Counted from the stretch's first letter, positions 24,295-33,688 are shown. The stretch is DNA of 64,000 nucleotides from an uncultured Bacteroidales bacterium (GCA_902788865.1 CADALZ010000009.1:1-64000), one strand, 5' to 3'. The notes: generated from the letters alone by a model not told the origin. Numbers and translations are program-made.

Positions 24295-25721
24295 TGTTCT
24301 ATATTCATAGGTTTCAGCTGTTGCTGTATATTCTGCTCACGATGTATGAGGTTCACCTCTACGCCAAACTTCTGGTTCAGATGCTCAGCCACATGCTGGG
24401 CGGCATAGACAGAACGATGCTGACCACCTGTGCAGCCAAAGCAAATAGAAAGATTGGTAAAACCTCGCTCTATGTAACGCTTCACGCTGGCGTCTACCAA
24501 GGCATAGACATGATCCAGGAAAGTGAGTATCTCGCCATCTTCCTCGAGGAACTTGATGACTGGTTCGTCAAGTCCGATAAAAGGTTTGTAGCGATCATAC
24601 TTGCCTGGATTGTTGATAGCGCGGCAGTCGAACACGAAGCCGCCACCATTGCCAGTGGGATCATCGGGGATGCCTTTCTTATAGGCAAAGCTCATCACCC
24701 GCACCTTGAGGTGCTTCTCCGTCTCCGTGAACTGTTTGAGCTGCGTGAGTTCCGTGAGTACCTGGCAGAGGTAAGGATATTCGCTGAACGGCTGCTTGAG
24801 CAGTTGGCGGAGATTATCTATGGCAAACGGCACGCTCTGAATGAAGTGTGGCTTCTTCTCGAAGTAACCGCGGAAACCATAGGCACCCAGCACCTGAAGC
24901 GTGCGGAAGAGCACGAAGTGGCGCAGTTGGGCATAGAAATAGCCCTCATCTATGGGCTGATACTTGCGGAGCCCATCGAGATACTCGCATAGAAGTTCTG
25001 CCCTCAGACTCTCGGGATAGTTGGCCTTAGCCTGCCAGAGGAAGGAAGCCACATCGTAGTAGAACGGGCCTTTACGTCCACCCTGGAAGTCGATAAGCCA
25101 AGGCTCACCATCCTTCACCATCACATTGCGGCTCTGGAAGTCGCGATACATGAAGATGGCCGAAGAACTACGCAGCAATACATCGGCCATTTTCTCAAAG
25201 TCGTCTTCCAAGCGGTCTTCCTGGAACACCATACCAGTGGCCTTCAGGAAACAATATTTGAAATAGTTGAGATCCCAGAGGATGCTGCGACGATTGAACT
25301 CTGCCTGCGGATAGCACACGCTGAAGTCCATGCCATCGGCTCCCAGAAATTGCACATCTGGCAACAGGCGGATAGTCTTCTTCAGCAGCATCTTCTCCTC
25401 CTCGCTGAACACATGCGTCAGCCTTCCTTTCTCTATGGCTTTGAAGAGCAGGGTGTCACCCAGATCCTCTTGCAGATAGCACATGCCATCTGCGCTTTGC
25501 GCCACCACCTGAGGCACGGGCAGACCTTTACTCTTGAAGTGGCGTGCCATATACAGGAAAGCCTTGTTCTCGGCCTCAGATTCTCCATAGACGCCTATGA
25601 GTGTAGGCTCTCCATGCAGGCGGAAATACCTGCGCCCAGAGCCAGATGCAGGCATTTCATCTACCTGCTCAGGCTCACAATTGGTATATTCTCGATACAG
25701 TTTCGTTAATTGTTCAACCAT
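24291..25721 (-). CDS. AmgK-like sugar kinase fused to RapZ C-terminal domain
   Basis: The start is at MVEQLTKLYREY (476 residues), just downstream of a Bacteroidota-type box. Residues 1-325 form an aminoglycoside-phosphotransferase-like kinase (SGSGRRYFRLHG; FMYRDFQSRNVMV as catalytic loop; PWLIDFQGGRKG as metal site), like the anomeric MurNAc/GlcNAc kinase AmgK. Residues about 340-470 are a RapZ C-terminal domain (DCRAINNPG; LSICFGCTGGQHRSVY), which in E. coli senses glucosamine-6-phosphate. The fusion, coupled to a MurU-like transferase, suggests cell-wall sugar salvage with metabolite sensing. RapZ's N-terminal ATPase domain is absent. Confidence 0.88.
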   Translation of the reverse strand: MVEQLTKLYREYTNCEPEQVDEMPASGSGRRYFRLHGEPTLIGVYGESEAENKAFLYMARHFKSKGLPVPQVVAQSADGMCYLQEDLGDTLLFKAIEKGRLTHVFSEEEKMLLKKTIRLLPDVQFLGADGMDFSVCYPQAEFNRRSILWDLNYFKYCFLKATGMVFQEDRLEDDFEKMADVLLRSSSAIFMYRDFQSRNVMVKDGEPWLIDFQGGRKGPFYYDVASFLWQAKANYPESLRAELLCEYLDGLRKYQPIDEGYFYAQLRHFVLFRTLQVLGAYGFRGYFEKKPHFIQSVPFAIDNLRQLLKQPFSEYPYLCQVLTELTQLKQFTETEKHLKVRVMSFAYKKGIPDDPTGNGGGFVFDCRAINNPGKYDRYKPFIGLDEPVIKFLEEDGEILTFLDHVYALVDASVKRYIERGFTNLSICFGCTGGQHRSVYAAQHVAEHLNQKFGVEVNLIHREQNIQQQLKPMNIEH

Positions 25722-25733
25722 CTTTATAACGTG

Positions 25734-25741
25734 CAAAGATT
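25734..25741 (-). promoter_or_regulatory. -7-like box (AATCTTTG) for the kinase-RapZ operon
   Basis: The plus strand reads CAAAGATT, 12 bases before the ATG at 25721; one mismatch to TAnnTTTG. Confidence 0.5.
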
Positions 25742-25830
25742 CAAATATGCAAATATGCAAAAATGCCTTATTTTAATATTATAATATTATATTATAATCT
25801 TTTAATTTTAATCTATGCGGCCAAGCTCGC
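25742..25830. repeat. AT-rich word repeats (ATGCAAAT, TAATATTATA, TTTTAATTTT)
   Basis: A short simple-sequence stretch between the kinase-RapZ gene and the TonB receptor, built from the same words as the AT-rich parts of 4671-4860 and 6220-6300. Confidence 0.6.
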
Positions 25831-25835
25831 AAAGA

Positions 25836-28232
25836 TTAGAAGTTGCTTCCCTCAAACAATGCACCGCTGTTGGTAGCACTCTTGTGGCTGCCGCCTGCAT
25901 TGAAGCTATAGCTCAGGGCTACCGTGATCTTAGGATACTTAGGACGTACCCAAGTCTCTGAGTTTAGGGTAGGGGTAGAGCGGCGGTTGTAGTACTTAGC
26001 GGTATGGAAGATATCGCTGGCTACAGCAGAGAGCGACAACTTGCCCTTGGCGAAGGTCTGGCGGAAGGCCAAGTCGAAATACACATAACCGTGTTCCTCG
26101 CCTTGGCTCAGACTCTTTGGACCAATGTAATGTCCGTCGAGCTGCATCTTGCTGTTAGCTCCCAAAGAGATAGCGTTGATCCATCCCAGCTGGAAGCCGA
26201 TGCCATCAGCATCTGTACAACCCACATGCTGGGCCTTGAAGTCGTAGTTGTACAGGCTTCCGTTCAGCGTAGTGGTGTACCAAGAGGTAGCCTTCAGCAC
26301 ACCGCTGAACTCCAAGCCACGCTCAATCTGGCGACCAGCATTCACGTTGCGATCCAAAGTTACACCAGGTTCGTAAGCCTCACGTACCCAGTCCACCACA
26401 TCCTTGCGATGACGGTAGAAGCCCGTTACAGCGATGCTATGTCCACCCTCGAAAGAGTTGCGATAGCCAGCCTCGATGCTGTGGATGAATTCCGGACGGA
26501 TATCCGTGCTACCTATCTTACGAGTGTAATAGTCCTCGTAAGTGATGTAAGGTTCTGTTTGCCAGATGCCAGGGCGATTGGTGCGGCGTGAATAGCCCAC
26601 CGTGAAAATGCCGCCCTTGTCCATATTATAAGAGATGTGTGCCGAAGGGAACCAGTCAAGACGTGTCTTGTCGATGTTACCACCCGGAATGGTGATATTC
26701 ACATAGTCTATCACATGCTCGGCACGGAGGCCTGCATCAAACTCAAAGTTGCCAAACTTATCGTTCCACATGCCATAGAGCGCATGCACCTGTCGGCGAT
26801 AGTAGAAAGGAGTGTGCTGATCGTCTGCCCAGTCGAACTGCTGCGCCTCACGATCCCAGTACTTGATGTTATACTCACCATGCTCGCTGTAAGTGGTATA
26901 GAGGTAGCCTGCCTCCAGATTTCCTGTGCTGCTATACTTATTTATATAGGTGAGCGATCCGTCGCTATCCCAATGGTGCTCTTCCTCATAGCCACGTGTA
27001 CCCTCGTAGCGAGCGCCCGTCTTATCAAACATGTTACTCTCGGTATATTCACGTGAATACCAGTCGTAGCGGAAGCGACTCACAGCATTGATGCTGCTTC
27101 TGTCGTTTATCTTCCAGTTGTAGGTCAAAGTCGCTTGGAAAAGGTCTTTCTTCAGTTGGTAGCGGTCGTGGCTGTTGTAGGTGTTGTCGTTGATGATTTC
27201 ATCCTTGAACATACGCAGCTCATTGTAAGTCATGTCGCCACCGCGTGTGTTGCGTGTCTCACCAACCTGCAGATCGAGTGCCAGATTATGATGCGCACCA
27301 TCGTTATACTGCCAACCAGCCTTGCCTATGTAGGAACGGTTGCTGGAGAAACGCTCACCATCACTCTCAGAGGTAGTGATGTAATCATCCACGATGGTTT
27401 TCTTCTTTTGCTGGAAGTCACTCTTATTCTGGATAGACGACATCGTTTCGCCCACATACCACAGGTGCTTGCCCTGGCGGTAGTTCAGCTGCGCATCCAC
27501 GCTCCAAGTGCCGCGTGTACCAGCAGACGCGTTCACCACGCCGCTCCACCCATCGCTGGTGCTACGCTTGGTGGTGATGTTGATAATGCCCACATCGCCA
27601 TCGGCACGATAGCGTGCAGAGGGGGTAGTGATGAGTTCTATATCCTCGATGGTGGCTGCAGGTATCTGCTGCAGAGCCTGTGTGCCAGTGAGCGGACTCA
27701 GCTTACCATCTACATAAACCAGGAAGTTGCTGCTCCCGCGGAAGGTCATACCTCCATCGGCATCCACCTGCACAGAAGGCGTGTTGGCCAGGATATCCAC
27801 AGCCGTGCCACCAGAGGCTGTCACAGAAGACGAACCGCTGATGCGCTGACGATCCAGTTTATATACTATCTGATTCTTTTCACCTGTCACCGTCACTTCA
27901 CTCAGGCCTGTGGCCAGCACTTGCAGGCGTATGGTGCCCAGATCGATGGTCTGACCATCATGCAGCGTCAGCTTGTCGCTCACGTAGGGGTCGTAGCCCA
28001 TCAGGCGCACCAGCACCAGCACCTCACCAGCGGGCACATTCTCCACAGTGAAGCTGCCATTGTTCACCATGGCGTTAGCCACCACTTTGTCATTCAGGTC
28101 TGTCACTAAGACGTCGGCATAGTCTATGGCTTCGCCCGTCTGGGCATCCACTACCTTGCCTTTGATTACAGATGCAGCAAAAGCTGAGTACTGCATCAAG
28201 AGCACTAAAGCCAGAAGCAAAAATTTATGCAT
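25836..28232 (-). CDS. TonB-dependent receptor-like outer-membrane protein
   Basis: This 798-residue protein has a signal peptide to about residue 19. It has a carboxypeptidase-D-like regulatory domain (about 20-110: KGKVVDAQTGEAIDYADVLV), a plug (VTASGGTAVDILANTPSVQV; GSSNFLVYVDGKLSPLTG) and a large beta-barrel of the outer_membrane beta-barrel family (IGKAGWQYNDGAHHNLALDL; ISYNMDKGGIFTVGYSRRTN). It ends near TVALSYSFNAGGS and a short tail. A TACCTTTG box directs it. Being monocistronic without a SusD partner, it is more likely a peptide, metal or unknown-ligand receptor than a glycan importer. Confidence 0.9.
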   Translation of the reverse strand: MHKFLLLALVLLMQYSAFAASVIKGKVVDAQTGEAIDYADVLVTDLNDKVVANAMVNNGSFTVENVPAGEVLVLVRLMGYDPYVSDKLTLHDGQTIDLGTIRLQVLATGLSEVTVTGEKNQIVYKLDRQRISGSSSVTASGGTAVDILANTPSVQVDADGGMTFRGSSNFLVYVDGKLSPLTGTQALQQIPAATIEDIELITTPSARYRADGDVGIINITTKRSTSDGWSGVVNASAGTRGTWSVDAQLNYRQGKHLWYVGETMSSIQNKSDFQQKKKTIVDDYITTSESDGERFSSNRSYIGKAGWQYNDGAHHNLALDLQVGETRNTRGGDMTYNELRMFKDEIINDNTYNSHDRYQLKKDLFQATLTYNWKINDRSSINAVSRFRYDWYSREYTESNMFDKTGARYEGTRGYEEEHHWDSDGSLTYINKYSSTGNLEAGYLYTTYSEHGEYNIKYWDREAQQFDWADDQHTPFYYRRQVHALYGMWNDKFGNFEFDAGLRAEHVIDYVNITIPGGNIDKTRLDWFPSAHISYNMDKGGIFTVGYSRRTNRPGIWQTEPYITYEDYYTRKIGSTDIRPEFIHSIEAGYRNSFEGGHSIAVTGFYRHRKDVVDWVREAYEPGVTLDRNVNAGRQIERGLEFSGVLKATSWYTTTLNGSLYNYDFKAQHVGCTDADGIGFQLGWINAISLGANSKMQLDGHYIGPKSLSQGEEHGYVYFDLAFRQTFAKGKLSLSAVASDIFHTAKYYNRRSTPTLNSETWVRPKYPKITVALSYSFNAGGSHKSATNSGALFEGSNF

Positions 28233-28260
28233 ATTTTGGTATTAAATTAATAAATTCTCA

Positions 28261-28299
28261 CAAAGGTAAGTAGAAATATCAAAAAATAAGCTATCTTAG
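28261..28299. promoter_or_regulatory. Divergent promoters TACCTTTG (-) and TATCTTAG (+)
   Basis: The plus strand CAAAGGTA at 28261-28268 is the minus-strand box for the TonB-type receptor. TATCTTAG at 28292-28299 lies 31 bases before the alcohol dehydrogenase ATG. Confidence 0.65.
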
Positions 28300-28330
28300 C
28301 ACCAAAATCCAATAATAAAAGTTTAATGCT

Positions 28331-29506
28331 ATGAAAAGTTTCAACTACTATGCTCCCACGCAGGTGGTGTTTGGAGCCGATGCAGAGGAGCAGATACCTC
28401 AGCTCATCAAGTGTTATGGCGGAACCAAAGTCTTGATTCATTATGGTGGCGGAAGTGCCGAGCGTTCGGGCTTGCTTCCTTCTATCAAGCAGCGTCTCAC
28501 CGATGCTGGCATCCCTTATCTCACGCTTGGTGGCGTGGTGCCAAATCCACGTCTGTCTAAAGCGAAGGAGGGCATCGAGCTTTGCCGCAAAGAAGGCATC
28601 GACTTCATCCTGGCCGTAGGTGGTGGCAGCGTGATAGACTCTTCCAAGTGCATGGCGCTAGGCGTGCCTTACGAGGGCGATGTGTGGGATTTCTATGCCG
28701 GAAAGGCCGAGGCTAAGGCTTGTCTGCCGCTGGCTGCTGTGCTCACCATCCCTGCTGCTGGCAGCGAGATGAGTGGTGGCAGCGTGATCACCAAGGATGA
28801 GGGCGACCTGAAATGGTCTTACGATAACAACCTCTGCCGCTGCAAGTTTGCCATCATGAACCCTGAGCGCACCTATTCACTCCCGCCTTACCAGACGGCT
28901 TGTGGTGTGACAGACATCATGATGCACACCATGGAACGCTACTTCTCTCACGAGGAGATGGGCATCACAGATGCCATTGCCTTAGCTCTGCTCAAGGCCG
29001 TGCATGAGTTTGGCCCTAAGGTGCTGGCCAATCCAGAGGATTACTATCTGCGCAGCCAGATCATGTGGGCTGGCAGCTTGGCACACAATGACCTGACAGG
29101 ATGCGGCACCATAGGCGACTGGGGTACGCACAACATGGAGCATGAGCTTAGCGCCCTCTATGGCGTGGCACATGGAGCAGGCTTGGCTGCCCTTTGGTGC
29201 CACTGGGCCACCTATGTGCTCGATGCCGGTCCTGCCCGCTTTGCCCGTTTCGCCAAGGAGATATTCGGCGTGGAGATAAAAGATCCTGTGCTGGCCGCCA
29301 AGGAAGGCATCAGGCACATGCGCGAGTTCTACCACAGCATAGGCATGCCAGCCAGCATTCCTGAGTTGATAGGTCGCAAGGCTACTCCAGAGGAGCTGCA
29401 GCTCATGGCCGAGAAGTGCTCTCGCGGACGCACCATCACCAATGGCAACTTTAAGCAGTTGGCCTACGAAGATGTGCTTGCTATCTATACGGCAGCCAAT
29501 GCATAA
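28331..29506 (+). CDS. Iron-containing alcohol dehydrogenase (BDH/YqhD type)
   Basis: This 391-residue cytosolic enzyme starts MKSFNYYAPTQVVFGADA. It has the NAD(P) site AVGGGSVIDSSK and the group III metal ligands in GVTDIMMHTMERY, THNMEHELSALYGVAHGAGL and nearby His residues. It reduces aldehydes to alcohols (butanol or lactaldehyde-type) with NAD(P)H. It is monocistronic, followed by a long gene-free repeat region. Confidence 0.95.
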   Translation: MKSFNYYAPTQVVFGADAEEQIPQLIKCYGGTKVLIHYGGGSAERSGLLPSIKQRLTDAGIPYLTLGGVVPNPRLSKAKEGIELCRKEGIDFILAVGGGSVIDSSKCMALGVPYEGDVWDFYAGKAEAKACLPLAAVLTIPAAGSEMSGGSVITKDEGDLKWSYDNNLCRCKFAIMNPERTYSLPPYQTACGVTDIMMHTMERYFSHEEMGITDAIALALLKAVHEFGPKVLANPEDYYLRSQIMWAGSLAHNDLTGCGTIGDWGTHNMEHELSALYGVAHGAGLAALWCHWATYVLDAGPARFARFAKEIFGVEIKDPVLAAKEGIRHMREFYHSIGMPASIPELIGRKATPEELQLMAEKCSRGRTITNGNFKQLAYEDVLAIYTAANA

Positions 29507-29684
29507 ATATAATAAGGTGAGTGAAAGCCCACCTTTATTTTTTGTAATAGAGGATGGGAAATCTAATTGAAACATATGATTTGATGACAGTCTGAAAGGA
29601 AGAAGCAGACCTATTTCTCAAATCATTGGGATTGAAAATCTAGATGCACAGGTGGCGATGTCAGCGATCAATGAAATGCAATTT

Positions 29685-29899
29685 ACTCTACACCCCAACA
29701 CCTTTTGCTTATAACAAGCAGAGAATCAATATGTTAAATTGGTGTAGAGTGAGCTGACACCCTACACCCACTCTACACCCACATTACACCCATAGCAGAA
29801 AAAAGGTGTAGAGTAGGTGTAGAGTTAAATGCTACTACACACCATTCTAAGTGTTTGGAAATCAGTATGGTATGCCAAAAAGGTGTAGGGGTGTAGGGT
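29685..29899. repeat. Short-repeat array 2 (GGTGTAGAGT/ACTCTACACC)
   Basis: ACTCTACACC occurs at 29685-29694 and 29770-29779 and GGTGTAGAGT at 29741-29750, 29805-29814 and 29816-29825. Variants are CTACACCC at 29762, ATTACACCC at 29783 and the doubled GGTGTAGGGGTGTAGGG from 29882. The gap 29507-30283 has no convincing gene; apart from this array it holds the GTGAGCA repeats and a terminator hairpin. Confidence 0.85.
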
Positions 29900-29940
29900 A
29901 AAATGATTATCGTCCGTTTTCCAGAAACGGAACACCTTAG

Positions 29941-29995
29941 TGCTCACTATTTCCCAAGCGGTGAGCAAAAATGCCCACACCTGTGAGCATAAATG
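29941..29995. repeat. GTGAGCA repeats next to array 2
   Basis: TGCTCAC at 29941-29947, then GTGAGCAAAAATG at 29961-29973 and GTGAGCATAAATG at 29983-29995: one inverted and two direct copies. Confidence 0.7.
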
Positions 29996-30089
29996 TTCAC
30001 AGGGAGAAAAAAGAAAAATACAGCAGAAAACAAACATTACGACAACGATGTTATTATAATGCACCTGTGGGTGGTTGTTAGAAAATATT

Positions 30090-30128
30090 AAAGAAAGGGG
30101 CTGCACACTAAGCGCAGCCCCTTTCTTT
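30090..30128. terminator. Perfect 15-bp hairpin, probable bidirectional terminator
   Basis: AAAGAAAGGGGCTGC (30090-30104) and GCAGCCCCTTTCTTT (30114-30128) are perfect inverted repeats around a 9-nt loop. Confidence 0.75.
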
Positions 30129-30248
30129 ATAGCATCTTTTAGAGTGAATCACCGAAATCCTTGCGGAACTTTTGTGGCAGTTCTTCCATAATGAAACCAA
30201 AAATCCTATTTTAATTCCATTTTTTTGCTCTCATATAGAAATAATGTG

Positions 30249-30256
30249 TATTTTTG
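30249..30256 (+). promoter_or_regulatory. -7 box TATTTTTG
   Basis: Exact TAnnTTTG match 27 bases before the tricorn-like protease ATG at 30284; supports that start over one further upstream. Confidence 0.65.
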
Positions 30257-30283
30257 TCTATCAGAATACTAACTTTTACAGAT

Positions 30284-33200
30284 ATGATGAACAGAAAACT
30301 ATTCTTAGCCATGCTGCTGGCAGGGTCTGCAGCCATGGCGAGTGCCGACGAGGCACGACTACTACGCTTCCCAGCTACGAATGGCAGTCAGGTGGTGTTC
30401 ACCTATGCAGGCGACCTCTACACGGCTTCCATCAATGGTGGTGAAGCTAAGAGACTGACCTCACACGTGGGGTATGAGATGTTTGCGAAGTTCTCTCCAG
30501 ATGGGCAGAGCATTGCCTTCACGGGTGAGTACGACGGCAACAGAGAGGTGTATCTCATGCCTGCAGGTGGAGGAGAACCTAAAAGGCTGACTTACACCTC
30601 TACTAATTCGCGCGACGATCTGGGCGACCGCATGGGACCAAACAACATCGTGATGGCATGGACCAATGACGGCAAGCAGGTGGTGTACAGAAATCGCATT
30701 GGCGATGGCTTCGAAGGTCAGCTCTTCACCATCGGAAAGGACGGAGGCATGCCAGATCAGATTCCATTGCCAGAAGGTGGATGGGTGAGCTACTCGCCAG
30801 ACGGCAAGCAGATGGCATACAACCGTGTGATGCGTGAGTTCCGCACATGGAAGTACTATCGTGGCGGTATGGCCGATGACATCTGGATCTACGACCCTCA
30901 GCAGAAGACAGTGGTGAATGTGACCGACAACGTGGCACAAGACATCATGCCTATGTGGATAGGTGATGAGATTTTCTTCATCTCCGATCGTGACATGACC
31001 ATGAATATCTTCGCCTACAATACGAAGACCAAGCAGACGTCTAAGGTGACCAACTATACCGACTTCGACGTGAAGTTCCCAAGCTCCAATGGCAAGCTCA
31101 TCGTGTATGAGAACGCAGGCTATCTGTATAAATTGGATCCTGCTACGCGCCAGAGTACTAAGATCAGCATCACGCTGGCTTCTGACAATATCTACGGACG
31201 TGCAGAGCAGCGCAACGTGAGTGATCGCATCTCCAGCATCAGCGTGACAAATGATGGCGCTCGACTGGCTATTACGGCTCGTGGCGATGTATTCGACGTA
31301 CCTGCCTCACAGGGCGTAGTGAAGAACATCACCCGCACCCCAGGTGCCAATGAGCGTGGCGCTGTGTGGAGTCCAGACGGCAAGTACATTGCCTACATCA
31401 GCGATCGGACAGGTGAAACTGAAGTTTACCTGCAGCCAGCCGATGGTAGCAACGTGATACAGCTCACTAAGAATAATGATACCTACGTGCGCAGCTTGTT
31501 CTGGACACCAGATAGCAAGAAGGTGTTCTATACCGATCGTAAAAATCGCTTAGTGGCTGTAGATGTAGCATCTAAGAGCAAGAAGACAGTGATGGAGAAT
31601 CCAGAGCAGGAGTTCCGTAATATCGAGTTCTCTGCTGATAGCAAGTGGATCACTTACACCAAGCCTGCTTCCAACACCATGAGCGTGGTGTATGTCTATA
31701 ATCTGGAAAGCGGCAAGGAGTATCCTGTGACAGAGAAGTGGTATAGCTCTTCTTCGCCTGTTTTCAGTACGGATGGCAAATACATCATTTTCACATCCAA
31801 CCGTGACCTCAATCCTACCTATAGTAGTGTGGAGTGGGATTATGCCTATACCAACATGGGGGCTGTATATCTGGCAACTCTGGCAGCAGACACCCCATCA
31901 CCTCTGCTTCCTAAAGATGATGTGGTAGGTGCTTCTGACAGCAAACCTGCTGCCCGTCCAGGTGCAGATGCTGCTAAGAGTGATGCTCCTGCAGCTGTGA
32001 AGATAGATGCAGAGGGCATCTTCAGTCGCATCATCAAACTGCCTATCCGCATCAATGGTTATGGCGGTGGTTTCTTCTCAGATGGCAAGAAGCTCTACTA
32101 CAGCAGCATGCAGGGTATGCGCGTGTTCGATTTTGCTACTCAAGAGGATAAGGAAGTGCTGCAAGGTGGACGTATCCAATATCGCGCTGGTGCTAAGAAG
32201 GCTGTGGTGAATCAGCGTGGAAAGGTGTATGTGGTGAACTTCCCAGCTGATCGTGTGAGTCTGGATAAGGCTGTGAATACTGACAATCTGGTGGCAACGG
32301 TAGATTTCAGCGAGGAGTGGCCTCAGATCTATGATGAGGTGTGGCGTGCCTTCCGCGATGGCTACTATCTGGAGAACATGCATGGACGCGACTGGAAGGC
32401 CTTGAAGGAGAAGTATGCTGTGCTGCTGCCATACGTGAAGACGCGTCTGGATCTGAACTATGTGATTGGCGAACTTATCAGCGAGTTGGCCAGTGGTCAT
32501 GCCTACGTGAGCACAGGAGAGAAGCCTGAGGCTGAACGCATCGACATGGGTCTGCTGGGTGCAGAGATTAGCCGTGATCGCAGCGGATTCTATCGCATAG
32601 ACAAGATTATGGAAGGCGCTCCTTATAGCGAAAGTCTGCGCTCACCGCTTACAGAGCCAGGCATTGGCGTGAAGGAGGGTGAGTTTATCACAGCTATCGA
32701 TGGCATCCCAACCAATACGGTGGATAATATCTACAAGCTCTTGGTGGGCAAGGCCAATGTGCTGACAGAACTGACTGTGAACGCCAATGCTGCAGCAGGT
32801 GGTCGCAAGGTGGTGATTAAGCCTATTGCCAACGAATATCCGCTGGTGCACTACGCTTGGGTGCAGAACAACATCCGTAAGGTGGAGCAGGCTACTAACG
32901 GCCGCGTGGGCTATATCTACATCCCAGACATGAGTGCCGAAGGTCTGAATGAGTTTGCACGCTACTATTATCCACAGCTGGATAAGGAAGCGCTCATCAT
33001 AGACGATCGCGCTAATGGTGGTGGCAATGTGTCTCCGATGATTATAGAGCGCTTGCTGCGTCAGCCATATCGTATGACCATGAGTCGTACTTCTACGCTT
33101 ACAGAGACTGTGCCAGATGGAACGCAGGTAGGTCCGAAGGTACTCCTTATTAATAAATATAGTGCCTCAGACGGCGACTTGTTCCCTTGGAGCTTCAAGG

Positions 33201-33529
33201 CCAACAATCTGGGTACTGTGATCGGAACCCGTACGTGGGGTGGTATCGTGGGCATCAGTGGTTCACTGCCTTATTTGGATAATACAGACGTGCGTGTGCC
33301 ATTCTTCACGAATTACGACTACAAGACTGGTCAGTGGATTGTGGAGAATCATGGTGTAGATCCTGATATCCTGATAGATAATGATCCTATCAAGGAGTTT
33401 AATGGAGAAGATCAGCAGCTCAATAAGGCCATCGAGGTAGCTCTGGAGCAGCTTAAGGACCGCAAGGCTCCACCTAAGGTTCCAGCTCCAAGAACCTTCC
33501 CAGACTTGGGACTTCCGCAGATTAAATGA
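30284..33529 (+). CDS. Tricorn-like S41 protease with beta-propeller
   Basis: The start is at MMNRKLFLAMLLAGSAAM (1081 residues), with a Sec signal ending ASADE. Residues about 25-560 hold PD40/WD40-like propeller repeats (AKFSPDGQSIAFTGEYDG; VWSPDGKYIAYISD; FSTDGKYIIFTSNRD). An Ala/Pro/Asp-rich linker lies at about 545-570, a PDZ domain near 770-850 and the S41 peptidase at the end (DDRANGGGNVSPM; NKYSASDGD with the nucleophile Ser near residue 960). Length and order match tricorn protease homologues that degrade peptides, here probably in the periplasm. The gene is flanked by two similar GGGCTGC terminator hairpins. Confidence 0.95.
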   Translation: MMNRKLFLAMLLAGSAAMASADEARLLRFPATNGSQVVFTYAGDLYTASINGGEAKRLTSHVGYEMFAKFSPDGQSIAFTGEYDGNREVYLMPAGGGEPKRLTYTSTNSRDDLGDRMGPNNIVMAWTNDGKQVVYRNRIGDGFEGQLFTIGKDGGMPDQIPLPEGGWVSYSPDGKQMAYNRVMREFRTWKYYRGGMADDIWIYDPQQKTVVNVTDNVAQDIMPMWIGDEIFFISDRDMTMNIFAYNTKTKQTSKVTNYTDFDVKFPSSNGKLIVYENAGYLYKLDPATRQSTKISITLASDNIYGRAEQRNVSDRISSISVTNDGARLAITARGDVFDVPASQGVVKNITRTPGANERGAVWSPDGKYIAYISDRTGETEVYLQPADGSNVIQLTKNNDTYVRSLFWTPDSKKVFYTDRKNRLVAVDVASKSKKTVMENPEQEFRNIEFSADSKWITYTKPASNTMSVVYVYNLESGKEYPVTEKWYSSSSPVFSTDGKYIIFTSNRDLNPTYSSVEWDYAYTNMGAVYLATLAADTPSPLLPKDDVVGASDSKPAARPGADAAKSDAPAAVKIDAEGIFSRIIKLPIRINGYGGGFFSDGKKLYYSSMQGMRVFDFATQEDKEVLQGGRIQYRAGAKKAVVNQRGKVYVVNFPADRVSLDKAVNTDNLVATVDFSEEWPQIYDEVWRAFRDGYYLENMHGRDWKALKEKYAVLLPYVKTRLDLNYVIGELISELASGHAYVSTGEKPEAERIDMGLLGAEISRDRSGFYRIDKIMEGAPYSESLRSPLTEPGIGVKEGEFITAIDGIPTNTVDNIYKLLVGKANVLTELTVNANAAAGGRKVVIKPIANEYPLVHYAWVQNNIRKVEQATNGRVGYIYIPDMSAEGLNEFARYYYPQLDKEALIIDDRANGGGNVSPMIIERLLRQPYRMTMSRTSTLTETVPDGTQVGPKVLLINKYSASDGDLFPWSFKANNLGTVIGTRTWGGIVGISGSLPYLDNTDVRVPFFTNYDYKTGQWIVENHGVDPDILIDNDPIKEFNGEDQQLNKAIEVALEQLKDRKAPPKVPAPRTFPDLGLPQIK

Positions 33530-33534
33530 CATTA

Positions 33535-33660
33535 AGAATTGAGAATTGAGGATTGAGAATTATCCCATTCGGATGATAATCATTAAAAAAGGGCTGCGCC
33601 AATCGAAAGATTGCGCAGCCCTTTAATTTTCAATTTTCAATTCTCAATCCTCAATCCTCA
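33535..33660. repeat. GAGAATTGA/TCAATCCTCAAT inverted repeat flanking a terminator
   Basis: GAATTGAGAATTGAGGATTG before the hairpin and CAATTCTCAATCCTCAATCC after it form long arms around the terminator; the same word family as 290-395. Confidence 0.8.
33588..33624. terminator. Terminator hairpin with GAAA loop
   Basis: AAAGGGCTGCGC, a bulged C and AATC pair with GATT plus GCGCAGCCCTTT around a GAAA tetraloop; T-rich sequence follows on the plus strand and A-rich sequence precedes, so it can act both ways. Confidence 0.85.
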
Positions 33661-33688
33661 ATGTTTAATGTTTAATGTTTAATGTTTA
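33661..33688. repeat. ATGTTTA 7-bp tandem repeat (4 units)
   Basis: Four perfect ATGTTTA units that run into the stop codon (33686-33688) of the minus-strand SIMPL gene. Confidence 0.85.

Noticed and set aside
27135..28109. 324-codon plus-strand frame opposite the TonB receptor
   Set aside because: Shadow of a well-supported receptor gene; composition is not protein-like.
29685..29899. CRISPR array
   Set aside because: Units are only 9-10 bp, in mixed orientation and irregularly spaced; no cas genes. The same applies to arrays 1 and 3.
29825..30106. 93-codon minus-strand frame in the array 2 interval
   Set aside because: Overlaps repeats and a terminator hairpin, no promoter or recognisable domain.
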